Positions 23,629 to 33,081 are shown, counted from the first letter of the stretch. The stretch: DNA of 59,344 nucleotides from Ectopseudomonas alcaliphila (GCF_900101755.1 NZ_FNAE01000010.1:55887-115230), one strand, 5' to 3'. The notes: a model not told the origin generated them from the letters alone. Translations and numbers: made by a program.

Positions 23629-24657
23629 TCAACGCACTGGCGGTGCGTATTGCAGACCACCTTTGTTCCACAGGGCATTGAGGCCACGCTCGATCTTCAG
23701 CTCGCTGCCGGCACCGACGTTACGGTCAAAGGACTCACCGTAGTTACCGACCTGCTTGACGATCTGCACTGCCCAGTCCTTCGGCAGCTTGAGGTCTTTG
23801 CCAAACTCACCTTCGCTACCCAGCAGACGCGCTACATCCGGGTTCTTGGTGTCTTTGGCAGTGGCTTCGGCGTTGGCCGAGGTCACGCCCAGTTCCTCGG
23901 CGTTGACCATGGCGAACAGGGTCCAGCGCACGATGTTGAACCACTCGTCATCGCCCTGGCGTACGACCGGGCCCAGAGGCTCCTTGGAGATGACTTCCGG
24001 CAGCACCACGTAGTCGTCCGGGTTGGCCAGCTTGATGCGCTGTGCGTACAGCTGCGACTGGTCGGAGGTCAGTACGTCGCAACGACCGGCTTCGACCGAC
24101 TTGGCGCTCTCGTCGGAGGTATCGTAGGTAATGGGGGTGTACTTCATGCCGTTGGCACGGAAGTAGTCGGAGAGGTTCAACTCGGTGGTGGTACCGGCCT
24201 GGATGCAGACAGTAGCGCCATCCAGTTCCTTGGCGCTGGAAACACCCAGCTTCTTGTTCACCAGAAAGCCCTGACCGTCGTAGTAGTTCACGCCAGCGAA
24301 GTTCAGGCCCAGACCTGAATCGCGCGAGCTGGTCCAGGTGGTGTTACGCGACAGGATGTCGACTTCGCCGGACTGCAGCGCGGTGAAGCGCTCCTTGGCG
24401 GTCAGCGGGCTGTACTTGACCTTGGTGGCGTCACCGAAAACCGCAGCTGCAACAGCGCGGCAGACGTCAACGTCGAGCCCCAGGTAATTGCCTTTTTCAT
24501 CGGCGTAGGAGAAGCCAGGCAGACCGTCGCTGATACCGCACTGCACGAAGCCTTTCTTCTGCACTGCATCCAGGGTGGCGCCTGCCTGAGCAAAGCCACT
24601 GACACCGAGCACAGCTGCGGTGGTCAGCACAGCCAGGGTGGATTTCACCATCTTCAT
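23629..24657 (-). CDS. aapJ: Amino-acid ABC transporter periplasmic binding protein AapJ
   Basis: Periplasmic solute-binding protein (342 residues) that captures L-amino acids for the AapQMP importer. The ATG at 24655-24657 follows a strong GGAGG site and a typical Sec signal peptide (hydrophobic residues 6-22, cleavage near AQAGA). The longer upstream frame to 24741 is only leader sequence. Family features include GFSYADEKGNYLGLDVDVCRAVAAAVFGD and GEVDILSRNTTWT. It is the first gene of the aap operon. Confidence 0.95.
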   Translation of the reverse strand: MKMVKSTLAVLTTAAVLGVSGFAQAGATLDAVQKKGFVQCGISDGLPGFSYADEKGNYLGLDVDVCRAVAAAVFGDATKVKYSPLTAKERFTALQSGEVDILSRNTTWTSSRDSGLGLNFAGVNYYDGQGFLVNKKLGVSSAKELDGATVCIQAGTTTELNLSDYFRANGMKYTPITYDTSDESAKSVEAGRCDVLTSDQSQLYAQRIKLANPDDYVVLPEVISKEPLGPVVRQGDDEWFNIVRWTLFAMVNAEELGVTSANAEATAKDTKNPDVARLLGSEGEFGKDLKLPKDWAVQIVKQVGNYGESFDRNVGAGSELKIERGLNALWNKGGLQYAPPVR

Positions 24658-25134
24658 CAAAAACCTCCAGTTGCTCTTGTTGTGTTGGAGTCTCCGTCCG
24701 CCTTCCCCACCCTTTTGAGGCACGCGATCCGCTGGCAGCAACGGTATCGACGAGAAGTTCGAACGTAAGGCGGGAGTCTAGTCGGCTTTACCCTCTGCTG
24801 GCCAACTGCTCCTACCCTGCCCATTGGTTGAACGGGCCTGAGACGGATCGTCATCCGTCTGGGCGGTTAACCACCCCGACGGTCTATTAGGAACCCCACA
24901 CAGCAGATTCCTGCCTGTTGAGCGGTGCGCAGTGGCACAGTGTTACCGTTAGCGCACCGCGTCGTCAGTTCAAATGAGCCATAGCAAGCCCCGTACCAGC
25001 ACATGGCAAATTGCCGGATATGCGAGGGTCAAGGGCAAAAGTTTCACCCGTGCGACAACTTATTCACAGATTAGCCAAGCCTTGAACAGGGCGTCGCCCC
25101 AAAACAAGGCGCCCGCACCACACTGGAGCTACCA
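24658..25134. other. 477-bp intergenic region between divergent aapJ and esterase
   Basis: Contains the aapJ leader and probably the promoters of aapJ and of the esterase. A GTGGCACAGTGTTACC stretch near 24931 has a -24-like TGGCAC but no proper -12 element. No RNA gene or repeat is visible. Confidence 0.35.
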
Positions 25135-25794
25135 ATGACCGCACCCATGATTTTGCAGCCCCCACAATCCGCCGATGCCAGCGTGATCTGGCTGCATGGG
25201 CTGGGGGCTGACCGCTACGATTTCCTGCCGGTCGCCGAGATGCTGCAGGAACGCCTGCCCACCACACGCTTCATCCTGCCGCAAGCGCCCACCCGCCCGG
25301 TGACCATCAACGGCGGCTGGAGCATGCCGAGCTGGTACGACATCCTCGCCATGAGTCCGGCACGGGCCATCGACCAGGCACAACTGGAGGAGTCCGCCGA
25401 CCAGGTTATCGCCCTGATCGAAGCAGAGCTAGAGAGCGCCATCGCCCCTGAACGCATCGTCCTGGCGGGCTTCTCCCAGGGTGGTGCGGTGGTGCTGCAC
25501 ACTGCCTTTGTGCGCTATCTGCAACCCCTCGGTGGGGTACTGGCGCTCTCGACCTACGCGCCGACCTTCAGCGACGACATGCATCTGGCGGATACAAAAA
25601 GACAACTGCCGGTGCTTTGTTTGCATGGCAAATTCGACGACGTGGTGACACCCGACATGGGGCGTGCCGCGTATGACCGCCTGCACGCCTGTGGGGTGCC
25701 GGTGCAATGGCGCGACTATCCGATGGCGCACGAGGTGCTGCCGGAAGAGATTCGCGATATCGCCCAATGGTTGGGCCAACTACTGGCCGACTGA
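25135..25794 (+). CDS. Alpha/beta-hydrolase carboxylesterase
   Basis: A 219-residue cytoplasmic esterase of the carboxylesterase/phospholipase family (EstB-like). The catalytic triad is visible: the nucleophile Ser in GFSQGG (about residue 115), Asp in GKFDDVVT (about 168) and His in PMAHEV (about 199). The oxyanion region is WLHGLGADRYDF. Such enzymes hydrolyse short-chain esters or lysophospholipids; the native substrate is unknown. It lies 24 bases upstream of the acyl-CoA synthetase gene, suggesting an operon that may release and activate acyl groups. Confidence 0.92.
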   Translation: MTAPMILQPPQSADASVIWLHGLGADRYDFLPVAEMLQERLPTTRFILPQAPTRPVTINGGWSMPSWYDILAMSPARAIDQAQLEESADQVIALIEAELESAIAPERIVLAGFSQGGAVVLHTAFVRYLQPLGGVLALSTYAPTFSDDMHLADTKRQLPVLCLHGKFDDVVTPDMGRAAYDRLHACGVPVQWRDYPMAHEVLPEEIRDIAQWLGQLLAD

Positions 25795-25818
25795 CCGAAC
25801 CGAAGAGATGCACGATAA

Positions 25819-27720
25819 ATGAGCACAGCGCCCCTCATTCGTACACTGCAGGATATCGAGCAGATCGAGAGCACCCCGCTGAGTGATCGCGACCTGCCCA
25901 GCAGCACCTTCGAGCTGATTCGCCGCACGGCGCAGGCCAGCCCCGATGCACCGGCGCTGTCGTTCATTCTCCAGGGTACGGGGGAGGAAACTCCGCTGCG
26001 CCTGAACTATGCCGAGTTGCTCGGCAAGATCACCCAGACCGCTAACGCATTCCACCGCCTGGGCCTGCGTCCGGGCAAGGCGGTATCGTTCCTGCTGCCC
26101 AACCTGCCCCAGACCCACTACACCATCTGGGGTGGCGAGGCGGCCGGCATCGTCAACGCGATCAATCCACTGCTCGATCCCGAGCACATCGCCGAGCTGA
26201 TCCACGCATCCGACTCCGAGCTGCTGGTGACCCTGGCGCCCTTCCCCGGTACCGAGCTGTGGGACAAGGTCGACTCCCTGCGCGATCAGTTGCCGGAGCT
26301 CAAAGCAATTCTCTGTGTGGACATGGCCAACCTGCTGCCAGAACCGCAACGCAGCGCGCTCAAGGCACAGCGCGGCCCCTTGCCTGACGGCGTGCTGGAT
26401 TTCGATGAAACCATCGCCGCCTGCCCCGCCGACCACCTGGAAAGCGGCCGTGTGATCGCCGCCGACGACATCGCCAGCTACTTCCATACAGGCGGCACCA
26501 CCGGCACGCCGAAACTGGCGCCGCACAGCCACGGCAATGAAGTGGCGATGGCCTACAGCATGAATCTGGTCACCCGCTTCTGCCAGGGTGACGTGACGCT
26601 CTGCGGCCTGCCGCTGTTCCACGTCAACGGCGTGATCGTTACCGGGCTTACGGCCTTCATCGGCGGCGCCGAGGTGCTGCTGGCCACCCCGCAGGGTTAT
26701 CGCAACACCACACTGATCGGTAACTTCTGGAAGGTGATCGCGCGCCACAAGGTCAGCTTCTTCAGTGGCGTGCCGACCATCTATGCCGGCCTGCTGCAGA
26801 TTCCCAGCGAGGGCCATGACCTGTCCTCGCTGAAATACGCCCTGTGCGGCGCCGCGCCGATGCCGGTGGAACTGATCCGCCAGTTCGAGGCCAAGACCGG
26901 CCTGACCCTGATCGAAGGTTACGGCCTGACCGAGGGCACCTGCGGCAGCTGCGCCAATCCACCGGCAGGCGAACGCCGCCCCGGCTCCATCGGCCTGCCA
27001 ATGCCCTATTGCGACGTGAGCATCAAGGTGCTCGACGAGCAGGGGCAGTATCTGCGTCAGGCCGCGCCCAACGAGATCGGCAACCTGTGCATCCGTGGCG
27101 CCACGGTGTTCAAGGGCTACCTGCAAGCGAGCAAGAACGCCGGCATCTGGGTCGATGGCGACTGGTTCAACACCGGCGACCTGGGTCGCGTCGATGCTGA
27201 CGGCTATATCTGGCTGACCGGACGCAGCAAGGATCTGATCATCCGTGGCGGGCACAACATCGACCCGCAAATGATCGAAGAAGCCCTGCACAAGCACCCC
27301 GCCGTGGCCATGGCCGCCGCCGTGGGCAAACCGGATGAAAAGGCCGGTGAACTGCCGGTGGTCTACGTGCAACTCAAGCCGGGCAGCCAGGTCAGCGAAG
27401 CGGAACTGCTGGAGCACGCCGCCGCGCACATTCCCGAGCGCGCCGCAGTGCCCAAGGACGCCTGGATCATCGATGCCATTCCGCTCACCGCGGTGGGCAA
27501 GACCTTCAAACCAGCGCTGCGCTTCGATGCCATCGCCCGTGTTTACCAGGCCGCCATCGGTGAGTTACACCCGGCTGTGCGGGTCGATGTGCTGAGCGAC
27601 GACAAGGCAGGTCAACTGGCCCACATCCACCTGCCGAATCAGGATCAGGCATTGGCGGCAGCCATCGGCGAGCGCCTGGCCGGCTACGCGGTAGGCCATC
27701 GCATCCACTTCGCAGCGTGA
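25819..27720 (+). CDS. Acyl-CoA synthetase (AMP-dependent, adenylate-forming)
   Basis: A 633-residue adenylate-forming enzyme that makes acyl-AMP and then acyl-CoA. The phosphate-binding motif TGGTTGTPKLAPHSH (near residue 224), the YGLTEGT motif (near 370), the GDWFNTGDLG and GRSKDLI motifs, and the C-terminal catalytic Lys (GKTFKPALR) are all present. It is longer than usual at the C terminus by about 50 residues. The conserved pairing with the upstream esterase in Pseudomonas suggests a joint role in salvaging acyl groups. The acid specificity is not readable. Confidence 0.93.
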   Translation: MSTAPLIRTLQDIEQIESTPLSDRDLPSSTFELIRRTAQASPDAPALSFILQGTGEETPLRLNYAELLGKITQTANAFHRLGLRPGKAVSFLLPNLPQTHYTIWGGEAAGIVNAINPLLDPEHIAELIHASDSELLVTLAPFPGTELWDKVDSLRDQLPELKAILCVDMANLLPEPQRSALKAQRGPLPDGVLDFDETIAACPADHLESGRVIAADDIASYFHTGGTTGTPKLAPHSHGNEVAMAYSMNLVTRFCQGDVTLCGLPLFHVNGVIVTGLTAFIGGAEVLLATPQGYRNTTLIGNFWKVIARHKVSFFSGVPTIYAGLLQIPSEGHDLSSLKYALCGAAPMPVELIRQFEAKTGLTLIEGYGLTEGTCGSCANPPAGERRPGSIGLPMPYCDVSIKVLDEQGQYLRQAAPNEIGNLCIRGATVFKGYLQASKNAGIWVDGDWFNTGDLGRVDADGYIWLTGRSKDLIIRGGHNIDPQMIEEALHKHPAVAMAAAVGKPDEKAGELPVVYVQLKPGSQVSEAELLEHAAAHIPERAAVPKDAWIIDAIPLTAVGKTFKPALRFDAIARVYQAAIGELHPAVRVDVLSDDKAGQLAHIHLPNQDQALAAAIGERLAGYAVGHRIHFAA

Positions 27721-27914
27721 TCCAGAGCGCACCGAGACGCGCGCCAGTTAACAACTTCGCACTTTAGTGCAACCACTGGTCGGCCGAGCTTCAGGCAAGC
27801 ATTGCCACGCCTGAAGCCCGGGAATAATGTCGAACGCTATTCTTCGTAGATTCAACAAGGAGCGTTGGTGGTGCCTCCGGCCTTTATCGCCCGGTCAGGC
27901 CCGACGAGATTGCA

Positions 27915-28853
27915 ATGAAACCGGCGCACTGGCAGGCAGACCTGCAGCAAGTTCAACAGTTGCGACTATTTCATAATGTCGCCACCAGCAGCCTGGATCA
28001 GTTGCTGCGGGAGTTTCGCGCCTGCGAGCTGGAAGCCGGTGAAGTACTGCTCTCCCCCTTCAATCGCAACCAGCATCTCTACCTGCTGATCGAGGGCCAG
28101 CTACGCGTCTACCTCGGGTCACTGGAAAACCAGGCCGTCAGCACCCTCGAAGTCGGCGACTGCGCCGGTGAAATCAGCTTCATCGACAACGAACACCCCT
28201 CCGCCTACGTGGTCGCCGAACGCCCCTCCATCGTCCTGCGCCTGCATCGCGAGTCTCTGGTGGCGCTGTTTCAGCAATCCCCGCAGATGATGCAGAACCT
28301 GCTGGAACTGCTCTGCGACCGCGTGCGCAAGGGCAACCGGCAGATTCTCGACAGCGAGCAGAACGCCAACGTCGACACCCTCACCGGTTGTTTCAACAGG
28401 CGCTGGCTGGAGCACGTGTTCGAGCGCGAGAGCACCCGCTGCGCCTTCAACGATGAACCCATGGCGCTGCTGATGCTGGATGTCGATCACTTCAAGGCCT
28501 ACAACGATCAGCACGGTCATCTGGCCGGCGATTACGCCTTGTGTCTGGTGGCGCATACCCTGAGCAGCCAGCTGAGGCCCAAGGACAGCCTGATACGTTT
28601 CGGCGGCGAGGAGTTCGTCATTCTCCTGCCGGAAATCGCCGATGAGGCTGCACGCGGTATCGGTGAGCGCCTGCGTATCAGCCTGGAGCAGATCGCCTCC
28701 TTCTACTCACCGGTTGGCGTTCTGCCCGGCGTCACCATCTCCATCGGCCTGGCGCAGATGCAGCACCAGGACAGCCTGCAAAGCCTTATCGCGCGTGCCG
28801 ATGCGGCGCTGTATCAGGCCAAGCAACAAGGGCGTAACTGCCTCTGCGGTTGA
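27915..28853 (+). CDS. Cyclic-nucleotide-binding-domain diguanylate cyclase
   Basis: The 312-residue protein has an N-terminal cNMP-binding-like domain (about 15-135, with GDCAGEISFID) and a C-terminal GGDEF domain (about 150-310) with an intact GGEEF catalytic motif. An RPKD sequence five residues before it forms a product-inhibition I-site. It probably makes cyclic di-GMP from GTP, with activity set by the N-terminal sensor domain and feedback by the I-site. It is cytoplasmic with no membrane segment. The next gene, a dipeptidase, starts about 60 bases after its stop. Confidence 0.92.
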   Translation: MKPAHWQADLQQVQQLRLFHNVATSSLDQLLREFRACELEAGEVLLSPFNRNQHLYLLIEGQLRVYLGSLENQAVSTLEVGDCAGEISFIDNEHPSAYVVAERPSIVLRLHRESLVALFQQSPQMMQNLLELLCDRVRKGNRQILDSEQNANVDTLTGCFNRRWLEHVFERESTRCAFNDEPMALLMLDVDHFKAYNDQHGHLAGDYALCLVAHTLSSQLRPKDSLIRFGGEEFVILLPEIADEAARGIGERLRISLEQIASFYSPVGVLPGVTISIGLAQMQHQDSLQSLIARADAALYQAKQQGRNCLCG

Positions 28854-28912
28854 GCCACCAGCACCGCCCCCTGCTAGAGTGCCGGCATAACAACACGCCT
28901 GGATGGCTCCTC

Positions 28913-30076
28913 ATGCGCAAACTGCTGATCGCCCTGCTTCTGCTGGTTCCCCTCTCCGCTCTCGCCATGCTGGGCCTGCCTCAGGTCATCGACGCACAGA
29001 TGAACAGCGTCGCCAGCCCGCCTCCCTATCCGGCCAGCGCCAGCGCACAGAAGCTGCACCAGGGGTTGTTCGTCGCCGACCTGCACGACGATGCCCTGCT
29101 CTGGGAGCGCGACCTGCTCAAACGCTACGACTACGGTCACTCCGATCTACCGCGCATGCTCGAAGGCCGCCTCGGCCTGCAGGTGTTCTCCACCGTAACC
29201 AAGACCCCGCGCGGGCTGAACATGGAGAGCAACGCCGCCGATAGCGACAACATCACCCTGCTGGCCATGGCCCAGCGCTGGCCGCGGGAAACCTGGAGCA
29301 GCCTGCTGCAGCGCGCGCTGTACCAGGCGCAGAAGCTGCAGGACGCGGCCGACGCCAGCGAAGGTCGCCTGGTGCTGATCCGCAGCCGCGCGGACCTGGC
29401 CCGTTTCATCGAGGCCTGGGACAAAGACCCGCAGCGCGTGGCAGGCCTGCTCGCCACCGAGGGCCTGCAGCCTATCGAGAACCAGCTGGAGAACATCGAT
29501 GCACTCTACGCGGCGGGCTTTCGTATCGCCGGCCTGACTCACTTCTTCGATAACGAAGTGGGCGGTTCGGCTCACGGCATGGGAAAAGGCGGCCTGACCC
29601 CGCTGGGGCGCCAGGTGATCGCGCGCCTGGAAGAAAAATCCATGCTGGTGGACCTGGCCCACGCCTCGCGCCCATTGATCGACGATGTACTGGCGATGGC
29701 CACGCGCCCGGTTTTGGTCTCGCACACCGGGGTCGAAGGCACCTGCGCCGGCACCCGCAACCTCAGCGACAAGCATCTGCAGGCCATCGCCGCCACGGGT
29801 GGGGTGATCGGCATCGGCTACTGGAGCACTGCGGTGTGCGACACCTCGGTCGCTGCCATCGTCAAAGCCATCCGTTACACGGCAGACAAGGTCGGCGTCG
29901 AGCACGTCGCCCTGGGCTCGGACTTCAACGGCACCGTGCATACGCCGTTCGACGTCACCGGCCTGGCGCAAATTACCGAGGGCCTGCAAACCGCCGGTTT
30001 CGATAATGACGCCATTGCCGCAATCATGGGCGGCAATGTACAGCGCCTGCTGCTGACCAGCCTGCCGGAGAAATGA
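28913..30076 (+). CDS. Membrane dipeptidase (M19 family), exported
   Basis: A 387-residue M19 (renal-type) dipeptidase with an N-terminal hydrophobic signal or anchor (about residues 3-20). Zinc-ligand motifs are visible: ADLHDDALLW (His-x-Asp), LATEGLQ (Glu), DLAHAS (His) and VSHTGV (His). Family members cleave dipeptides including D-amino-acid-containing ones, and some hydrolyse other small substrates. The ATG at 28913 is chosen because an in-frame upstream extension carries no homologous sequence. It lies upstream of rhlB on the same strand. Confidence 0.92.
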   Translation: MRKLLIALLLLVPLSALAMLGLPQVIDAQMNSVASPPPYPASASAQKLHQGLFVADLHDDALLWERDLLKRYDYGHSDLPRMLEGRLGLQVFSTVTKTPRGLNMESNAADSDNITLLAMAQRWPRETWSSLLQRALYQAQKLQDAADASEGRLVLIRSRADLARFIEAWDKDPQRVAGLLATEGLQPIENQLENIDALYAAGFRIAGLTHFFDNEVGGSAHGMGKGGLTPLGRQVIARLEEKSMLVDLAHASRPLIDDVLAMATRPVLVSHTGVEGTCAGTRNLSDKHLQAIAATGGVIGIGYWSTAVCDTSVAAIVKAIRYTADKVGVEHVALGSDFNGTVHTPFDVTGLAQITEGLQTAGFDNDAIAAIMGGNVQRLLLTSLPEK

Positions 30077-30186
30077 GGCGCCGGGCGCACGGTCCTCTTG
30101 ACAGACGCGAGCGAAGCACTTCGCCCCGTCCGCGTCTTGCATTACACTGGCGGGCGTTCACTCCTTAACCAGTCGATGAGAAGCCC

Positions 30187-31635
30187 GTGCTCAAAGCACT
30201 CAAGAAAATGTTCGGCAAAGCCGAAGACGAGCAGCCACAACCAGCGCCGTCACCCGTAACAGCGCCCGCCCAGAGCGGTGACGCAGAGCAGAAGCGTCCC
30301 CGCAAGAACAAGCCCGCCCGCACTGCCAGCGAGAGCGCAGGCGATAGCCCGGCGCAGCAACAGCCCCGCCCGCCCAAGGCCGACAAACCGCGCCGCGAGC
30401 GCCCAGCCAAGCCAGTAGATACCTGGAAGCTGGAAGATTTCGTGGTCGAGCCTGCCGAAGGCAAAACCCGTTTTCATGACTTCAAGCTCGCTCCCGAGCT
30501 GATGCACGCCATTCATGATCTGGGTTTTCCCTACTGCACGCCGATTCAGGCTGAGGTACTGGGTTACACCCTCAAGGGCCAGGACGCCATCGGCCGCGCC
30601 CAGACCGGCACCGGCAAGACTGCGGCCTTCCTCATCTCGATCATCACCCAGCTGCTGCAGACCCCGCCGCCGAAAGAGCGCTACATGGGCGAGCCACGCG
30701 CGCTGATCATCGCGCCGACCCGCGAACTGGTGGTACAGATCGCCAAGGACGCTGCCGAACTGACCAAGTACACCGGCCTGAATGTCATGCAGTTCGTCGG
30801 CGGCATGGACTTCGACAAGCAGCTCAAGCAACTGGAATCGCGCTTCTGCGACATCCTCGTGGCCACCCCGGGCCGCCTGCTGGACTTCAACCAGCGCGGC
30901 GAAGTGCACCTGGACATGGTCGAGGTGATGGTACTGGACGAAGCCGACCGCATGCTCGACATGGGCTTCATCCCGCAGGTGCGCCAGATCATCCGCCAGA
31001 CGCCGATGAAGGGCGACCGCCAGACCCTGCTGTTCTCCGCCACCTTCACCGACGACGTGATGAACCTGGCCAAGCAGTGGACGGTCAACCCGGCCATCGT
31101 CGAGATCGAGCCGGAGAACGTTGCCAGCGATACCGTCGAGCAGCACGTTTACGCCGTGGCCTCGGCGGACAAATACAAGCTGCTGTACAACCTGATCAGC
31201 CAGAACGACTGGACGCGGGTGATGGTATTCGCCAACCGCAAGGACGAAGTACGGCGCATCGAAGAGCGCCTGACCCGCGACGGCATCAGCGCCGTACAGA
31301 TGTCCGGCGACATTCCCCAGCACAAGCGTATCCGCGCCCTGGAAGGCTTCCGCGAAGGCAAGATCCGCGTCATGGTAGCCACCGACGTCGCCGGTCGCGG
31401 CATCCACGTCGATGCCATCAGCCACGTGATCAACTTCACCCTGCCGGAAGACCCGGACGACTACGTGCACCGCATCGGTCGTACCGGCCGCGCCGGCACC
31501 AGCGGCACCTCGATCAGCTTCGCCGGCGAAGACGATGCCTTCGCCCTGCCGCCGATCGAAGCGCTGATCGGCCGCAAGATCCAGTGCGAAATGCCGCCGG
31601 ACGAACTGCTCAAGCCGGTACCGCGCAAACACTGA
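30187..31635 (+). CDS. rhlB: DEAD-box ATP-dependent RNA helicase RhlB
   Basis: A 482-residue RNA helicase. A disordered, Pro/Lys-rich N-terminal extension (about 90 residues) precedes the helicase core with AQTGTGKTAAF, PTRELVVQ, VLDEADRMLD, SATF, VATDVAGRGIHV and HRIGRTGRAG. RhlB is the helicase partner of RNase E in the RNA degradosome. The start codon is GTG. It ends at the strong terminator at 31655-31680 and is well conserved in Pseudomonas next to dauA. Confidence 0.96.
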   Translation: MLKALKKMFGKAEDEQPQPAPSPVTAPAQSGDAEQKRPRKNKPARTASESAGDSPAQQQPRPPKADKPRRERPAKPVDTWKLEDFVVEPAEGKTRFHDFKLAPELMHAIHDLGFPYCTPIQAEVLGYTLKGQDAIGRAQTGTGKTAAFLISIITQLLQTPPPKERYMGEPRALIIAPTRELVVQIAKDAAELTKYTGLNVMQFVGGMDFDKQLKQLESRFCDILVATPGRLLDFNQRGEVHLDMVEVMVLDEADRMLDMGFIPQVRQIIRQTPMKGDRQTLLFSATFTDDVMNLAKQWTVNPAIVEIEPENVASDTVEQHVYAVASADKYKLLYNLISQNDWTRVMVFANRKDEVRRIEERLTRDGISAVQMSGDIPQHKRIRALEGFREGKIRVMVATDVAGRGIHVDAISHVINFTLPEDPDDYVHRIGRTGRAGTSGTSISFAGEDDAFALPPIEALIGRKIQCEMPPDELLKPVPRKH

Positions 31636-31654
31636 GCAGGTAGCTGGAAAACAA

Positions 31655-31680
31655 AAGGCGAAGCCGTGCGGCTTCGCCTT
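31655..31680 (+). terminator. Terminator of rhlB
   Basis: Perfect 11-bp stem AAGGCGAAGCC / GGCTTCGCCTT with a GTGC loop, followed by TTTCGTTTG on the plus strand. Confidence 0.9.
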
Positions 31681-31699
31681 TTTCGTTTGTAGGTGCTGC

Positions 31700-32401
31700 T
31701 CAGGGATTCACCATATGCGGCTGCCCCTCCAGCCGAGGCGCCCAGTCCTCGACCTCCGCCTTCTCCAGGCGTCGCTCCAGGGTTCTTCGCCAGGACGGCA
31801 CCAGCGGCAGGGCCAGGCATTCACGCAACAGCTCGGGCTCCACACGCCTGTCGAACAACACCGCCGAAAGACGCCTGAGCGGCCAATCGACATGAGTGCG
31901 CTCCACCACCTGCAACCGGTCTCCCACGCGAACTACGCCTTCCTGCAGAACCCGGTAATACCAACCCGTACGACCGGACTGCTGCACCCGTAACGCCAGA
32001 TCAGCAACGCCGAAGCGATCGCTCAGTTTCCAGCACGGCATGCGCCCCTGGGAAACCTGCAGCAGGGCTGACCCCGCACGTATGAGGTCGCCCAGGCAGA
32101 CATCGTCCTCGGTCCAGCCCGTGGTGCTGAAGTTTTCGCCGAAAGCACCGGGTTGCGTCAGCAGTGGATGCTCGCCCAACTCGGCCAGCCAGGCGGCGTA
32201 GTGTTCGCGCGGGTAGTGATGAATAGCCTTTTCCACGCCGCCATGCACCCGCAGGTCGCCCTGCTCGTCTCCAACCAGCCCCAGCGTGGTCACCGCCAGT
32301 GCTTCCTGGCGTGGCGCCTTGGCAATGCCGCTGCGCGAGCCAGGCCGGGTGAAAGGCTGGGCACGGCCCGTCAGCAGTGCATCGAGTTGCAGGCTGTTCA
32401 T
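31700..32401 (-). CDS. yiiM: MOSC-domain protein (YiiM-like)
   Basis: A 233-residue MOSC-domain protein of the YiiM type, linked in Escherichia coli to detoxification of N-hydroxylated base analogues through molybdenum cofactor. MOSC domains bind a sulfur-containing metal cofactor through a conserved Cys, probably in SQGRMPCWKLSDRF (about residue 120). A helical 3-alpha domain occupies about the last 70 residues. The ATG overlaps the stop of the MarR gene by four bases (ATGA), so the two are coupled. The likely job is molybdenum- or sulfur-linked detoxification under control of the MarR regulator. Confidence 0.88.
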   Translation of the reverse strand: MNSLQLDALLTGRAQPFTRPGSRSGIAKAPRQEALAVTTLGLVGDEQGDLRVHGGVEKAIHHYPREHYAAWLAELGEHPLLTQPGAFGENFSTTGWTEDDVCLGDLIRAGSALLQVSQGRMPCWKLSDRFGVADLALRVQQSGRTGWYYRVLQEGVVRVGDRLQVVERTHVDWPLRRLSAVLFDRRVEPELLRECLALPLVPSWRRTLERRLEKAEVEDWAPRLEGQPHMVNP

Positions 32402-32964
32402 GCGGCCTCCGGGGGCTGATGTTCACGGCAGATCAATTTGGCATCGCCTGGCTGCAGCGGCTCCTGGGTCAGGCCGCAGAACGGCTGGCCATCGACCTGT
32501 TGATGAAAACGGCAGCTACCACAGAGTCCGAAGCCAGGCACATCGGTGTCGCGCTGAATTTCCCGCAGAAGATCGGTCAGCAGGGTTTTCAACTGCCCAG
32601 CCTGAGCACCCAGGCGCGCTTCGCCAGCAGCAAGAAAGTCCGGCGGCAGCAGCGTCTGCAGCAACGCCCAGGCCGGCTCGGTGAGCGCCAGGTGCACGCT
32701 GCGCTTATCGCGCGCGTCCTGCGTCTTGATGATCAGCCCCTTGCCTTCCAGCGCCTTGAGCGACTGCGACACCGTGCCCTTGGTCAGGCCGAGGTAATCG
32801 GTCACCCCCAGCGGTGTATTCGAATAGTGATTGCAGCGCGCCAGGTACATCAGCGCACTGAGTTGGATGGGCTGCAACTCGGCCAGCAGCGGGTGCTGGC
32901 GAAACCAGATACGGGTCAGGCTGGAAAGTCTTTCGAGCAGATCGAAGAGAGTCGTGTCGGTCAT
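32398..32964 (-). CDS. MarR-family regulator with C-terminal four-cysteine motif
   Basis: A 188-residue protein. The N-terminal two thirds form a MarR winged-helix domain (recognition part about residues 56-80: TDYLGLTKGTVSQSLKALEGKG). It ends in an extra stretch with Cys148, Cys151, Cys163 and Cys179 (C-x2-C-x11-C-x15-C), unusual for MarR proteins and suited to binding zinc or an iron-sulfur cluster. It is coupled to the MOSC gene downstream and divergent from a thioredoxin-like gene. Two palindromic operators lie in the shared upstream region, one over its own promoter, so autoregulation is likely. The sensed signal is unknown. Confidence 0.88.
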   Translation of the reverse strand: MTDTTLFDLLERLSSLTRIWFRQHPLLAELQPIQLSALMYLARCNHYSNTPLGVTDYLGLTKGTVSQSLKALEGKGLIIKTQDARDKRSVHLALTEPAWALLQTLLPPDFLAAGEARLGAQAGQLKTLLTDLLREIQRDTDVPGFGLCGSCRFHQQVDGQPFCGLTQEPLQPGDAKLICREHQPPEAA

Positions 32965-32983
32965 GTATCACTCCTGTCGAAAC

Positions 32984-33056
32984 ATAGTATCGACTAAATA
33001 CCATATTGACAAAGATCGATTTGAGCGTAGCCTGTGATTAAGTATCGATTCGATAC
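32984..33056. promoter_or_regulatory. Divergent promoter region with twin MarR-type operators
   Basis: A minus-strand promoter for marR is visible: -35 TTGTCA (33012-33007), a 17-base spacer and -10 TACTAT (32989-32984). Operator 1 (GTAT-N7-ATAC, 32987-33001) overlaps it. Operator 2, a perfect palindrome GTATCGA-T-TCGATAC (33042-33056), lies just upstream of the thioredoxin-like gene. Both sites read AGTATCGA(C/T)T and are 55 bases apart, matching a single regulator that controls both directions. Confidence 0.7.
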
Positions 33057-33081
33057 CAAATTGACGAACAGGAGATTGACC

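Noticed and set aside
24925..24945. Possible sigma-54 promoter (TGGCAC) upstream of the esterase
   Set aside because: The expected -12 TTGC element is missing at the right spacing.
25780..27429. 549-codon minus-strand frame opposite the acyl-CoA synthetase
   Set aside because: Antisense shadow; the plus-strand gene has all the adenylate-forming motifs.
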